A stretch of 64,000 nt of DNA from Pogostemon cablin (lineage: Eukaryota; Streptophyta; Magnoliopsida; Lamiales; Lamiaceae), in assembly GCA_023678885.1 (NCBI GenBank), contig CM042975.1, positions 28,871,405 to 28,935,404 on the forward strand, given 5' to 3'. The notes beneath the pieces were generated by a model. That model was not told the origin of the DNA. It ran no database searches and saw only the letters and a list, made by a program, of their open reading frames with translations. Made by a program: the position numbers and the translations under genes. Below are positions 35,186-44,847 of the stretch, piece after piece; the stretch's first letter is position 1; each line of letters starts with the position of its first letter.

Positions 35186-35193
35186 AAGTATAC

Positions 35194-35635
35194 TTGTTCA
35201 TAACTATAAATAGTAATTTTTCATGTTTTAAGATTAATTTTGATAAAATCAAGCAAAATTCACAAAATATTTGCTTTCTTTTAGAAAAAAAAATTAAAAT
35301 TTATTACCTTTAAAAGTAGATATTAATGGTATTTTTATCTAATGAATCTTATTAAATGGTGTACCGTACTTCTTTTTAACTCTTTTCTACCATATCTTTG
35401 AATGTATGTCACGTCTTATTCTTATTTGTACAAGTTCTAAAGAATTCTACAAGATAATTTGGAAAAAATAGGATGATTTTATGTATACTTCATTTATCTT
35501 TTAATCAAGTTTTTTTTTTCCACATATGGGTTTAGTGTGACATGTCACATATGATACCTTTATTATAAACGTATGAAGAGTTCCGCAAGGAAGTACTAAT
35601 CAACCATCATCTTCACATAAAATTAAGGCTAATTA
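35194..35635. other. AT-rich intergenic sequence
   Basis: No gene or element ends recognised. Confidence 0.45.
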
Positions 35636-36000
35636 TAATGTGTATTCGAGTGCACCATAAGATTGGGTGCACCATTTTAAAAAACGTATATAAATATAAA
35701 CAAAAATATACAATTATGAACAAAAATATATACAATTTAATTGTTAGTTTTTTTAATGAAAAATTGAGTGTAAAAAATATAAATTTATTAAAAAACATGT
35801 ATACACTATTGAATAAAATATTATACACATATGGATGCTAGTTTTTTTAATGAAAAATTTAGCGTGAAAAAAAATACAATTATTAAGAAATACGTATACA
35901 AAATAGAACAACATGTACACAAAATAGAATAAAAAATTATACACATATGGGTGCACTCTTGCGCCCGGGTGCACTCTTGCGCCCGGGTGCACCTAATATC
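35636..36000. repeat. Element with GTGCACC ends and internal duplications
   Basis: The left part has CGAGTGCACC and GGGTGCACC; the right part has two tandem copies of an 18-bp unit (TGCACTCTTGCGCCCGGG) and ends GGGTGCACC. Inside, a module with AGTTTTTTTAATGAAAAATT occurs twice about 90 bp apart, each followed by an ATTATACACATATGG sequence. It looks like a MITE, but its class and target duplication are not clear. Confidence 0.5.
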
Positions 36001-36217
36001 AACTCTAAAATAAAAAATCAATCACAAAATATAAATAAAATAGATACCGTGACAGAGGAAGAAATTGAATAACTAAATAGGAATTAATAAACCAAATTAA
36101 GTATCAAAATTTCTTACATGTCCTTGAAATTGAAAATCTAAATATAAAAACAATAAATGTGATAATTAAATAAATTTAAATATATATAATGATGAAACAT
36201 ACTTTCAAGAAATAATA

Positions 36218-36440
36218 GGATTGCCACATGGGCAATTCAACTAGTTAAGAAATAGGACAACTTGGATTAAATCCCACCTGTAGGATGGGAGCAACCTTTT
36301 AATTAAGAGGTTACTTGTGTGATGAGTTAAAAATTCTAACCCTTATTAATCAGTTGAGTAACCATTATTAATTCATTCACGTGTGGTCGGGCTATAGTGC
36401 GAGGATGCATGGAGTGAGCGACCACATTTTTGCATAAAGT
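36218..36440 (+). mobile_element. tRNA-type SINE-like sequence
   Basis: GGGCAATTCAACTAGTTAAG has the shape of an RNA polymerase III A box, and 28 bp later GGATTAAATCCCACC has that of a B box. The following GATGGGAGCAACC also fits plant SINEs. No tail or target duplication was placed, so the right border is approximate. Confidence 0.5.
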
Positions 36441-37270
36441 AGTTGGGTTTCTAGTGGGAGAATAGAATTATATCATGGGAATATAAATTGTATGGGGCCC
36501 TAGAATAGGCAACTGTTAGTCTGTTACTCCCTATTAATTCACACCTCGATCCATTTTAAAATGACAGTGGGCTTTTGTTACCATTATAAGATTTGGGCTT
36601 CCTGTCAATTTACGTGGGCCATCAACTTTGAATTGAAAACAGGTAATTAATGATGAGTCCAATTTGGCCTTTCTGCTGCTAATTAAATTATTAATATTCA
36701 CTCAAACCCATGAATTTGTTAGCTTACTTTTTACCCGCAGCTTAACGAGTATTACTCATTCTTCCCAAATTTATCTGAGTCGGAATTGAGTTTAAGAAAA
36801 AATATTTTTTAATTATTTTTTTTAATTTTTTTATGAGTATTGTGATACTTTTAAATTGTAATAAATTATAAAATTTGTTATGATTGTTAATTGGGAATGA
36901 TACTTTTAAAATTAAGATAATTTTGAAGTGGTTGATTGATGTGGATTTTTTTTTTTACAGTGAAAAAGGGTTGTAAGAATTATTTAACGTGTGTAGATAT
37001 ATTGTTGTTTTGGGTATGTTCCATTAATAAAAAAATTAAAATGCACCTATTACATTGGAAGAATAAAAATAAAAATTACAAAATTCAAGAAAGTACGGAT
37101 AGATTATATTTCACAAACATTATTATAAACTGGTTTATATATCATAACTTAATATACTACTCCATGTGAACTCGAATTTTATTTTATTTTATTGTGTATT
37201 ATTAGGGGTTTAAATTAAAAATAAATGAAAAGGAACACCCGTAAACCCACTTAACAGAAAAAGTAAATGT
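36441..37270. other. Intergenic sequence
   Basis: AT-rich, no gene supported. Confidence 0.45.
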
Positions 37271-37272
37271 TA

Positions 37273-37567
37273 CTCCCTCCGTCCCAAGAATACATTCGCG
37301 TATTCTTGGGCACGGAGTTTAAGAAAAGTAACTTTTTGGTAGTGTGATGTAAGAAAGAGAAGGGGTATTTTGGGTAATTGAGTAGAATAAAGTGTATGAT
37401 ATAGTTGACTTTGACTAAATTGTGTGTAAAAAGAAGGTGGTATTTTTGTAATATTGTAGTATTGTAAGGTTATTGATATTGTGTATTGTTTCCATTTTAG
37501 GGGGGCGAATGTATTCTTGGGACGGACCAAAATGGAAAGGGCGAATGTATTCTTGGGACGGAGGGAG
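37273..37567. mobile_element. Stowaway-like MITE in the upstream region of NLR copy 1
   Basis: Terminal inverted repeats CTCCCTCCGTCCCAAGAATA and TATTCTTGGGACGGAGGGAG are near perfect and TA flanks both sides. Part of the end (GGGCGAATGTATTCTTGGGA) is present twice on the right and, inverted, on the left. It ends 235 bp before the start codon of NLR copy 1, so it may supply or disturb promoter sequence. Copies 2-4 lack a MITE at this place. Confidence 0.92.
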
Positions 37568-37802
37568 TAACGAGTTTGGAGGGGATACATGAGATGAAGA
37601 GTGAGTTTCATTAACCAAAGGTCAGAATAGTAATTCCAATGGAGTAATTTTGCAGGAACTAGGAAGAAACAGAATCCAAAAATCAGCGCCACACTATGAA
37701 TCCTTCCGCGTTGACTTTTCAACATTGTGGAGTGATTGATAACTCTTTCGCCTCTGCAGATCAACAAGAGTTTGGAAACCAATTCCTTAATCGGAATCCA
37801 TT

Positions 37803-40800
37803 ATGGTTCATCTTGTAAACATTTACAAAAAGATTGCGGAATGGAGGAGGAATTATATCTCCAATGACAACCTAAATCTGGAATTTCACCTGTTAGGTCT
37901 TCGAGACCTCTTCCAAGAGATTACCGAATTGAGGGGGAATGATTTCTCCGGCGACGAGCTCAAGTTTCACCGCAATGACTTGCATATTAATTATGTTACA
38001 ATTGATTCTTTCAGTCATGAGGTGAACAGAGAGAGTGATGGTTTGGGGAATGTCGAACCCCCCATTCCCACGGTAGGTTTTTTGACGGAAAAACTGGAGG
38101 TGATGTTCGCCGTGCCCACCCACCCGAGCTTTCTCCGGTTTAGTAAAACTCGGAACATCGAAGCTTTTCTGTGTTTCATTGTTGAACTGCTGTACCACAG
38201 AGCGGATCCCCCAAATATTCTGGTTGAGATTCTTGAGAAGGATTTGAGATGTCTGCTCACCATTCTTGGGGATATATCATGGAGGTTTCTCGACGCCGGC
38301 GACGGACAACCACAGTTCCAGAGCCTCTTGGCCGGCTTTGAAGCTGCGGTGAATCGAGCTGGAAGGTTAGTTCATTCCTTGTTATTCTCTAATCATGGAT
38401 CATTTGAAAGAATGGATGAGGAAATTGCTGCTGTATCTAACCGTACCATCCACCTCTTAAAATCTACTCTGCATCTTCATTTGTCTACTAATATTATCAC
38501 CACACCAAATTATACATCTCCGAGGACTTCGATTGTCGATTCCTTCGTCGTTATCGAGTCCCTATTGGATGATCTGCAGGATCTGTTAAAACGGGAGGAC
38601 AATCCTGTTGCTGATGTGAAGGATGAAATCAAGCTGCTCCATGAGGGGCTACTGCTTCTGCATTCTTCAATCAACGATATGAGATCAGCTTCTGCAATTG
38701 GAGACCTGAAACTGCCTCTGATGCGCACCGGAGATATTGCACGTCAAGCCCAGTATATTGTAACTGCATTCTTGGTTAAAGATGCTCCTTTCACTTATGT
38801 CACCACCAGGCTCACTCATCTGAGCTACCAGATTCAGCGTATAAGAATGGAGATTAGAAAATATAAACGTGTTGACTCAAAAGTGGTGACGCATCTCAAT
38901 GCACATCTGCCATTACAGGATGAGAAAGAAAATGACATCATTGTTGGTTTAGAAGAGAAGGAGAGGGAGATTTTGGATCAGTTGGTTGGAGGGGGAACAC
39001 AGAGCCTGCAAGTCATTTCAATCTTGGGGATGCCTGGACTTGGTAAGACCACTTTAGCCAAGAAATTGTTTAATCATCCCTTAGTTAACTATACGTTTGA
39101 CAAACTCTCATGGTGTGTCATCTCTCATACATATGAGACGCGAAGAATACTGGCTAACATTTTGATTTATATAAGTAGCAAGCTTGATAAAGATGAGATC
39201 TTGAAAATGGAAGGAGAAGCATTAGTAGAACACATTTACAAAACATTGAAGGGAAGAAGATACTTTATCGTAATGGATGATATATGGGACACAAATGTGT
39301 GGTACGAATTACAGAGATGTTTCCCAGAAGATGGGAATGGAAGCAGAGTATTGCTCACTAGTAGAATTCAAGATGTGGCTCCACCTAATAGCATGATTCA
39401 TGAGCCGCCATTTCTGTCAGATAAGCAATGTTGGGAACTACTAGAGAAGAAGGTGTTTGGTGCTAAAACCTGTCCTCCTAAACTGCAACATATTGGAAAG
39501 AAAATTGCTGCAAAATGTCGAGGACTGCCACTCACTGCAGTCGTTATAGCTGGTGTGCTTTCAATTATGGGCGAGGAAGAACGTGAATGGGAAGAAGTGA
39601 TGAGAAGTTTAGGGTCTTATATTGGTGGTGGGGAGAAGTCAGTGATGCAAATTCTGGAATTGAGTTACAATTGTTTGCCAGACAATTTAAAGTCGTGCTT
39701 TCTTTATTTGGGAGCATACGAAGAAGATGAAGAAATCTTTGTTGAAAAATTGTACAGATTTTGGATCGCGGAAGGATTCATAGTTGGAGGAAATGGAAAG
39801 AGCAGAGAAAGTGTGGCAAAAGAATATTTGATGGAGTTAATTAATAGAAATCTAGTAATGGTTTCCCAGAGAAAATCTGATGGAAGAGGAGTAAAAACCT
39901 GTGTTCTTCATGATTTGTTGCGTGAGTTGTGCTTGAAGAAGTGTGAGGAAGATGGCTCCCACGACACGTAAGTTTTACATATACATGCTATGCTGCTACT
40001 ATCATTCTTGATAACTTAAATTCTTTTACTACTTTTGTTCCTTTTTCAGCTTCCGCACTATTTACAAGAACAAGAAATTAGTCCATAGCATGCCAGATTT
40101 AAAAGATTTAGTGAACAATGAAGCTTTGTTCATTTGCCGATACGATCGCTCTTTCTATGTCAATGTTGGGGAGTCACCCTTTTATGTTGGGGACAAGATT
40201 CTATTAAGAGTGTTGCATATCAAAACGACTTATGGGGCACCTTTAGCTGGACTAGAGTATCTTGTTAACTTGAGATACTTGGTTGATAGACAAGTGCCAA
40301 CTTGTCTGGAGAAGCTTCACAATCTAGAATATCTAACCGTGCTGTCCAATGAATCCACAAGCATACCCCGAGCTATTGAGAGGATGAAAAAGTTGAGATA
40401 CTTCCAAGCATGGAAGGCCGAGTATGACCAAGATTGGGACAGTAATAGCAAAAGCAACAACCTCGAGCATCTCTCGAGGATCACCATTCGAAAGCTCGAG
40501 GATGAGGAGTTCTTGAAACGCTCGCCCCAACTCTGGAAACTCAAATGCAGATATGAACTGGTGCCACGTAGACTGGACAAGAGGGAGCATCCTCGATTTG
40601 ATTTCAGTTTCTTCACTCAACTTCACTCTCTCTCCCTGCATTTCTTCATTGACGGAAGATGTAACTATGACCAGCTTGGATTCCCCTCCAACATTACGAA
40701 GCTGACCCTTGATAGGTGCAGGCTTCCTTGGGAAAAGATCTCTGTTGTTGGGAGATTAGAAAACCTTCAAGTTCTCAAGTTAAGAAACCGTGCTTTCGAG

Positions 40801-41106
40801 GGAGAAGTGTGGGAGACGAATGATGGTGAATTCCAGAGTTTGAGGTTCCTGAAACTGGATGTAGCATCTCTGTGTGAATGGAATGTTGCATCATATCAGC
40901 ACTTCCCTAATCTTCATCGCTTGATCTTCAAGGACTGCCATTGGCTGCTGGAGATTCCGGATGAGGTGGGTGAGATTCCATCACTTGAGCTGATTGAGGT
41001 GATTGGAAGATGCCCGAATTCACTGGGGAAGTCAGCAGAGAGAATAAAGGAAGAACAAGTAGATGTGGGCAATGAACACCTCAGAGTCATCGTCAACACA
41101 TATTAA
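37803..41106 (+). CDS. R1/R1B-like CC-NB-LRR resistance protein, copy 1 (intact)
   Basis: Two exons, 37803-39967 and 40050-41106, joined by an 82-bp GT-AG intron (GTAAGT donor, TTTTTCAG acceptor), encode 1073 aa. The N-terminal 400 residues match the long R1-type region. NB-ARC motifs are in order: P-loop GMPGLGKTT (409-417), kinase-2 VMDDIW (490-495), GSRVLLTSR (513-521), CRGLPL (572-577), CFLYLG (632-637) and the MHD position as V-L-H-D (701-704). Exon 2 encodes irregular LRRs (LLRVLHIK, LEYLVNLRYLV, NLEYLTVLS, LRFLKL). Family members are intracellular receptors that detect pathogen effectors and trigger cell death; the ligand here cannot be told. Start chosen because MVHLV is shared by all four copies. 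It has no stop or frameshift, so it is likely functional. Related Solanum genes are annotated as late blight resistance homologues, but no such specificity is implied. Confidence 0.93.
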
Positions 41107-41111
41107 TAAAG

Positions 41112-41179
41112 GTTATGCAAGAGGCTAACTACATCTCACTCATTATTTCCTGTATGTAGTTTTCTTTTATTTGTTGCAG
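41112..41179 (+). other. Candidate 3' UTR intron of NLR copy 1
   Basis: AAAG|GTTATG six bases after the stop codon and TTTGTTGCAG|AG 68 bp later look like splice sites. Equivalent sites flank 60-75 bp in copies 2, 3 and 4 (GTTATG, GTAATA and GTAAAT donors). The conservation suggests a real intron, but it is untested. Confidence 0.45.
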
Positions 41180-41666
41180 AGCTAGTTTGGAGCTCATCAA
41201 CATGGCACTGGAGCTCATCTCTACTGCTCTGATGGTCATTGTTATGTTCACTCTTCTCTTTTTTATTCTTGATTTGAAATGTGTGTATATTATCTGGTGA
41301 GGATGTTGTTAGACCCTTGAAGGGTTAATATAGGCAATGGGGCTACCACTTTGATCATTTGAACTATGGTGGAATATTAGTAACAAAGATTAGAATTTTT
41401 TTTTTTTTAAGTTATAAAATATGAATAACTTTGTTAATGATACACTGTTTCTTGAAATTTGATAGCACAATGTGGGTCCCAAAAGGTGTTGAACTAGAAT
41501 GAGTTGTGAGTGAGAGGGTTGATCGAGAATGAGAAGATCACTCGTTCTTCAAACTTCATTAGTAGGAATAGGATGCTTACAATATCATTGTTGATTTTGT
41601 GGGCAATGTTGGATTTAAAACTTTAGATCTCATTATTAATAAACCCTATTATGTGTATATGAACCA

Positions 41667-41725
<59 letters not shown>

Positions 41726-42213
41726 CTTTTTTTTGGGGATTTATGTAGACATGAGGTTTAACTATATGTGATGAACGCTGTGACTTAATAATGGCAACCT
41801 AAATTCTAGCGAACAATTAGTTTCAGATTTCCAATGTAAAAACTATGAATAAAACTGAGAGACATCTGTTCTATATACCAAAGTATGGGTGGGGTATGCT
41901 TGCGGCACAAAATGAGACATTTCATTGATCAAGTAAAGCAATAATCAGTTAGCTATAAGTTAAATAAGAAGGGTCAAGATTTTTTTTTTTACTTAATTTA
42001 AACCATCAAGAAATGACTGCAGAATCAGTATTTATTCTGTTTAAACTAGAGAGGAAATCTTACTGAAAATGAGTAGTATCCCCCATATCTACTTCTGGGA
42101 TTGACTGTAGTGTTCAAAAGAGAGTTTTTTTTTCTCTTCAGTCGATGCATTGCACATTTGCAGTTTCAATGATATAGCATTCGCTCGATAAGCTTCCATT
42201 TATGAGGCTCCGG
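41180..42213. other. Spacer after NLR copy 1
   Basis: Homologous to the spacers after copies 2 and 3 (shared GAAATGTGTGTATATTATCT, TTAATATAGGCAATG, GATCACTCGTTCTTC and GGATTGACTGTAGTG). It contains no gene. A (TA)n microsatellite lies within it. Confidence 0.7.
41670..41722. repeat. Microsatellite (TA)n
   Basis: About 26 uninterrupted TA units. In the homologous position after copy 2 there is (AAT)n and after copy 3 a short TTTA run. Confidence 0.95.
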
Positions 42214-43451
42214 TGTAATATCCCGAATTTTTATTTATTTAAATATGATATATATTTAATATTAAATTTCAAATTTTGGAAATTAAGTTATGGATATTGT
42301 TTTATTTATTTATTTACGGTTATTGATTGGAGGAGTAAGCCTGCCTAACCACGCATTTACACGCAAGTTATCCGTAAAATCCTATTTTTCTTCTGCACGT
42401 TATTGGATGCAGTTGCGTCTCCCATTGTCTCTCAATTCTCTCTTCATACAATTTTCATTCTGCAATTTTAAGAGTCATGTCTTTTGCAAGTTGGTTTCCA
42501 CATTACAGTTCTATCCTTGCAGTTCTATGATTTAATTTCACAGTTTCTTACTTATTTTATTTCTCACATTTCAAGAAAAATCGAGTTCTTCATATATAGT
42601 AATCATTTCTTCTCGTTGTTCCTTTCACACCAAATACATAAAATCCTTTTGATATCATTCTTCGCTTCGTCCAAAATACGATATGAATTGATTGCGTGGT
42701 ATGTGGGTCGTTCTGTGAGTGAAGGCAGATATTTGTTCTTAACTCTTTGATTTTTTCGTAAGATCTGAGGTGGGGTTTTATATTATTACCTTTAAACTTT
42801 ACATGAGTTATTTGTTATCTTGCGATATGTATGATATGTGATATAAAGATATGAAATGAAATCATAATATTGTCCAGTGATACGGAATAAGTGTTACAGT
42901 GGCATAAAGCATGCATCGTGGGGACAACGGTCCTATATGAAGTCCTTTTCACCGTGCATAGACATTAATTGGCCAACGACATGACAAGCTACATGACATG
43001 TTACATAGTACATGAAATAAGTTACATGTTTACAAAATTCACAAGTTATACGGTTGTATGATTTCAAGTGATTTACATGATGTTTAACTGTGATAATGTA
43101 TGTTTTACTTCACTGAGCGGTTGTAGTGTTCACCCCTTCCATATGATTACAGGTTGAACGGAGAGGCGTGGTGGTGTGGTGGAACTTTGATGATATGTGA
43201 TGTATTTTAATTTTTAAGAAGTCTATGTATTTCAAAAGTTTAACTTATGTGTATTGTCATGAACTTTTGAAACTTCTGTAGGCATATTATCGTATCGTAT
43301 ATGCGTATCATTTTCGGAAATCTTATGTATTTGAACTTGTTTTAATCAAATATTGATATTTTATGAAATTAAGTATATTATGAAACTGTTAATTGTTAAT
43401 CTTCCGCACTTCTAAGTTATATTTATGAAAATGAAATTTCGGGCTGTTACA
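42214..43451. mobile_element. Solo LTR with perfect 5-bp target duplication
   Basis: Starts TGTAATATCCCGAA and ends TTTCGGGCTGTTACA, with TCCGG exactly on both sides (42209-42213 and 43452-43456). The TG...CA ends, short terminal inversion, 1238-bp length and 5-bp duplication fit a solo LTR of a Ty3/gypsy element. No internal genes. The homologous spacer after copy 3 (about 53868) reads straight through without it, so it inserted after the block duplication. Confidence 0.88.
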
Positions 43452-43456
43452 TCCGG

Positions 43457-44290
43457 AACACCAACTCTGCTTCTCCAGTGCTGAATGCTCATTTCTCCTC
43501 TGACGCTTCTCTTATCTTCCCTTGATTTGAAATGCTAGTGGATTGGAGATTGTGTGTGAGATGAAACCTTGTGAGAACGTAGTTAGGCTCTTGAAGGGTT
43601 TACGTAGGCCTGGCAATGAGAGTTATGAAACTAGCACTTTGATTATGTGAACTAGTTCTATAATAAATGACATGAGTTGGTTTTATGTTGTACAAAGAGA
43701 TAGTGTTTCTGAATACTTATGAACTTTACTTGAGCAATGGAATATTGTATATTTCATATATTTCTAGTCATTTCTTTTAAACTTCAAAATGCCAATTCTT
43801 AACTCTGTAGAACACCTTATTTCATTTTTAAAATTCATTCTTGAACAGCTGTACCACAAAACAGATCCGCTGGATATTCGAATTGAGGTTCTGGAATAGT
43901 AGGTGCGGTGTCACCTCACCATTCTTTGAGACATATCATGTAGGTTCCTCGACCACGACTACCGTCAACCTCAGTTCTGGGCACTGTTGGGGGACTTTGA
44001 ATCGAGCTGGAAGGTTAGTCCATTTCTTGTGAAAACAAAAAAATGTTTATGTAGTAAAAATGTTTAAAATTAGTCCAAATGACAACCTTCTTGCATGTCA
44101 AAACAAGAATGACTAGAAATAAATTTAAGTCATTTTCACTTCTTGTTGTGTTTCACAATCATTTGTCGTTTGTGTAAAAAATATAGTCTGCATGTCTTCT
44201 GCAGGGATTATGTGGATGTGAGATTTAAACTTCTGCGATCAAAACTATGATTTAACACAGGTAACCTGGATTTTAAAGAGCAATTAATTA
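43457..44290. other. Spacer before NLR copy 2
   Basis: Homologous to 53870-54640 upstream of copy 4 (shared ACTTTGATTATGTGAACTAG, GTTGGTTTTATGTTGTACAA and GTGTAAAAAATATA). It includes an NLR relic at 43838-44022 and otherwise no gene. Confidence 0.75.
43838..44022 (+). pseudogene. R1-like NLR relic A (N-terminal fragment)
   Basis: About 185 bp matching the stretch of the NLRs that encodes ELLYHKTDP...LEK.VRCLLTILGDISWRFLD, followed by the AGCTGGAAGGTTAGTCC sequence. It has a TAG stop in place of an AAG codon, a frameshift and a second stop. There is no start or any other part of the gene nearby. The same relic recurs upstream of copy 4. Confidence 0.85.
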
Positions 44291-44291
44291 A

Positions 44292-44440
44292 GGCAAAAGC
44301 TCTTGCGCCCCCGGGGACACCGTGCCCCTTTGCAATTTAACCCCCTTAGCAATACATAGGTTTAACTAGAATATGGAGGGGGAGGGTTGTGTTCACATGG
44401 TGACACGGCCGTGTGTCCCGAGGGCGCAAGAGCTTTTGCC
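44292..44440. mobile_element. GC-rich MITE with about 30-bp terminal inverted repeats
   Basis: The left end GGCAAAAGCTCTTGCGCCC and the right end GGGCGCAAGAGCTTTTGCC are exact inverted copies, and pairing continues imperfectly inward (CGGGGACACCGTG against CACGGCCGTGTGTCCCG). TTAATTAA lies on both sides and may be the target duplication; because it is a palindrome it could instead be part of the repeat. 149 bp, far more GC than the spacer. The homologous spacer before copy 4 lacks it. Confidence 0.82.
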
Positions 44441-44847
44441 TTAATTAATTTCATATTTCTATGTTAACCAAGAAATTTTATTCTCATGTTCTAAACACAA
44501 TCACTTTTTGTGGATGAACTACTTATACTACGAGCAAATAGATTTGGAGATTTACTAAAAAATATTGTTTGATGCTTTACAATCACCAAACACAAGGGAA
44601 CCCCCTGAATTTGGTCAAATAATACTGCAGTTCATTATTTAGTAATGTCTTCTTTAATAATATTAATATTAATATACAAGAAAACTTTTAATCCTTTGAT
44701 GATGATTTTTAAGTCTCCTAATTTTTGACGATACAACCACATTTTTTTGCAGTTGCAGTTGCAGTTGACTTTTGCATACCTTTGTTTGTGCAACAATTAA
44801 TTGATAACTCTTTCGTCCCTCCAGAATTTGGAAACCAGCCATCCATT
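44441..44847. other. Immediate upstream region of NLR copy 2
   Basis: Homologous to the 5' flank of copy 4 (shared GATGATTTTTAAGTCTCCTA and GCAGTTGCAGTTG...CTTTTGCAT). No gene. A splice-acceptor-like GCAG at about 44750 might end a 5' UTR intron. Confidence 0.4.

Noticed and set aside
37270..37782. 170-codon minus-strand frame upstream of NLR copy 1
   Set aside because: It covers the MITE at 37273-37567 and the 5' flank of the NLR; no features of a protein.
41202..41300. Short hydrophobic frame MALELISTALMVIVMF after NLR copy 1
   Set aside because: It looks like a small membrane peptide, but the ATG and frame are not kept in copy 2 (AGG and a frame shift) or copy 4, so it is probably 3' UTR.
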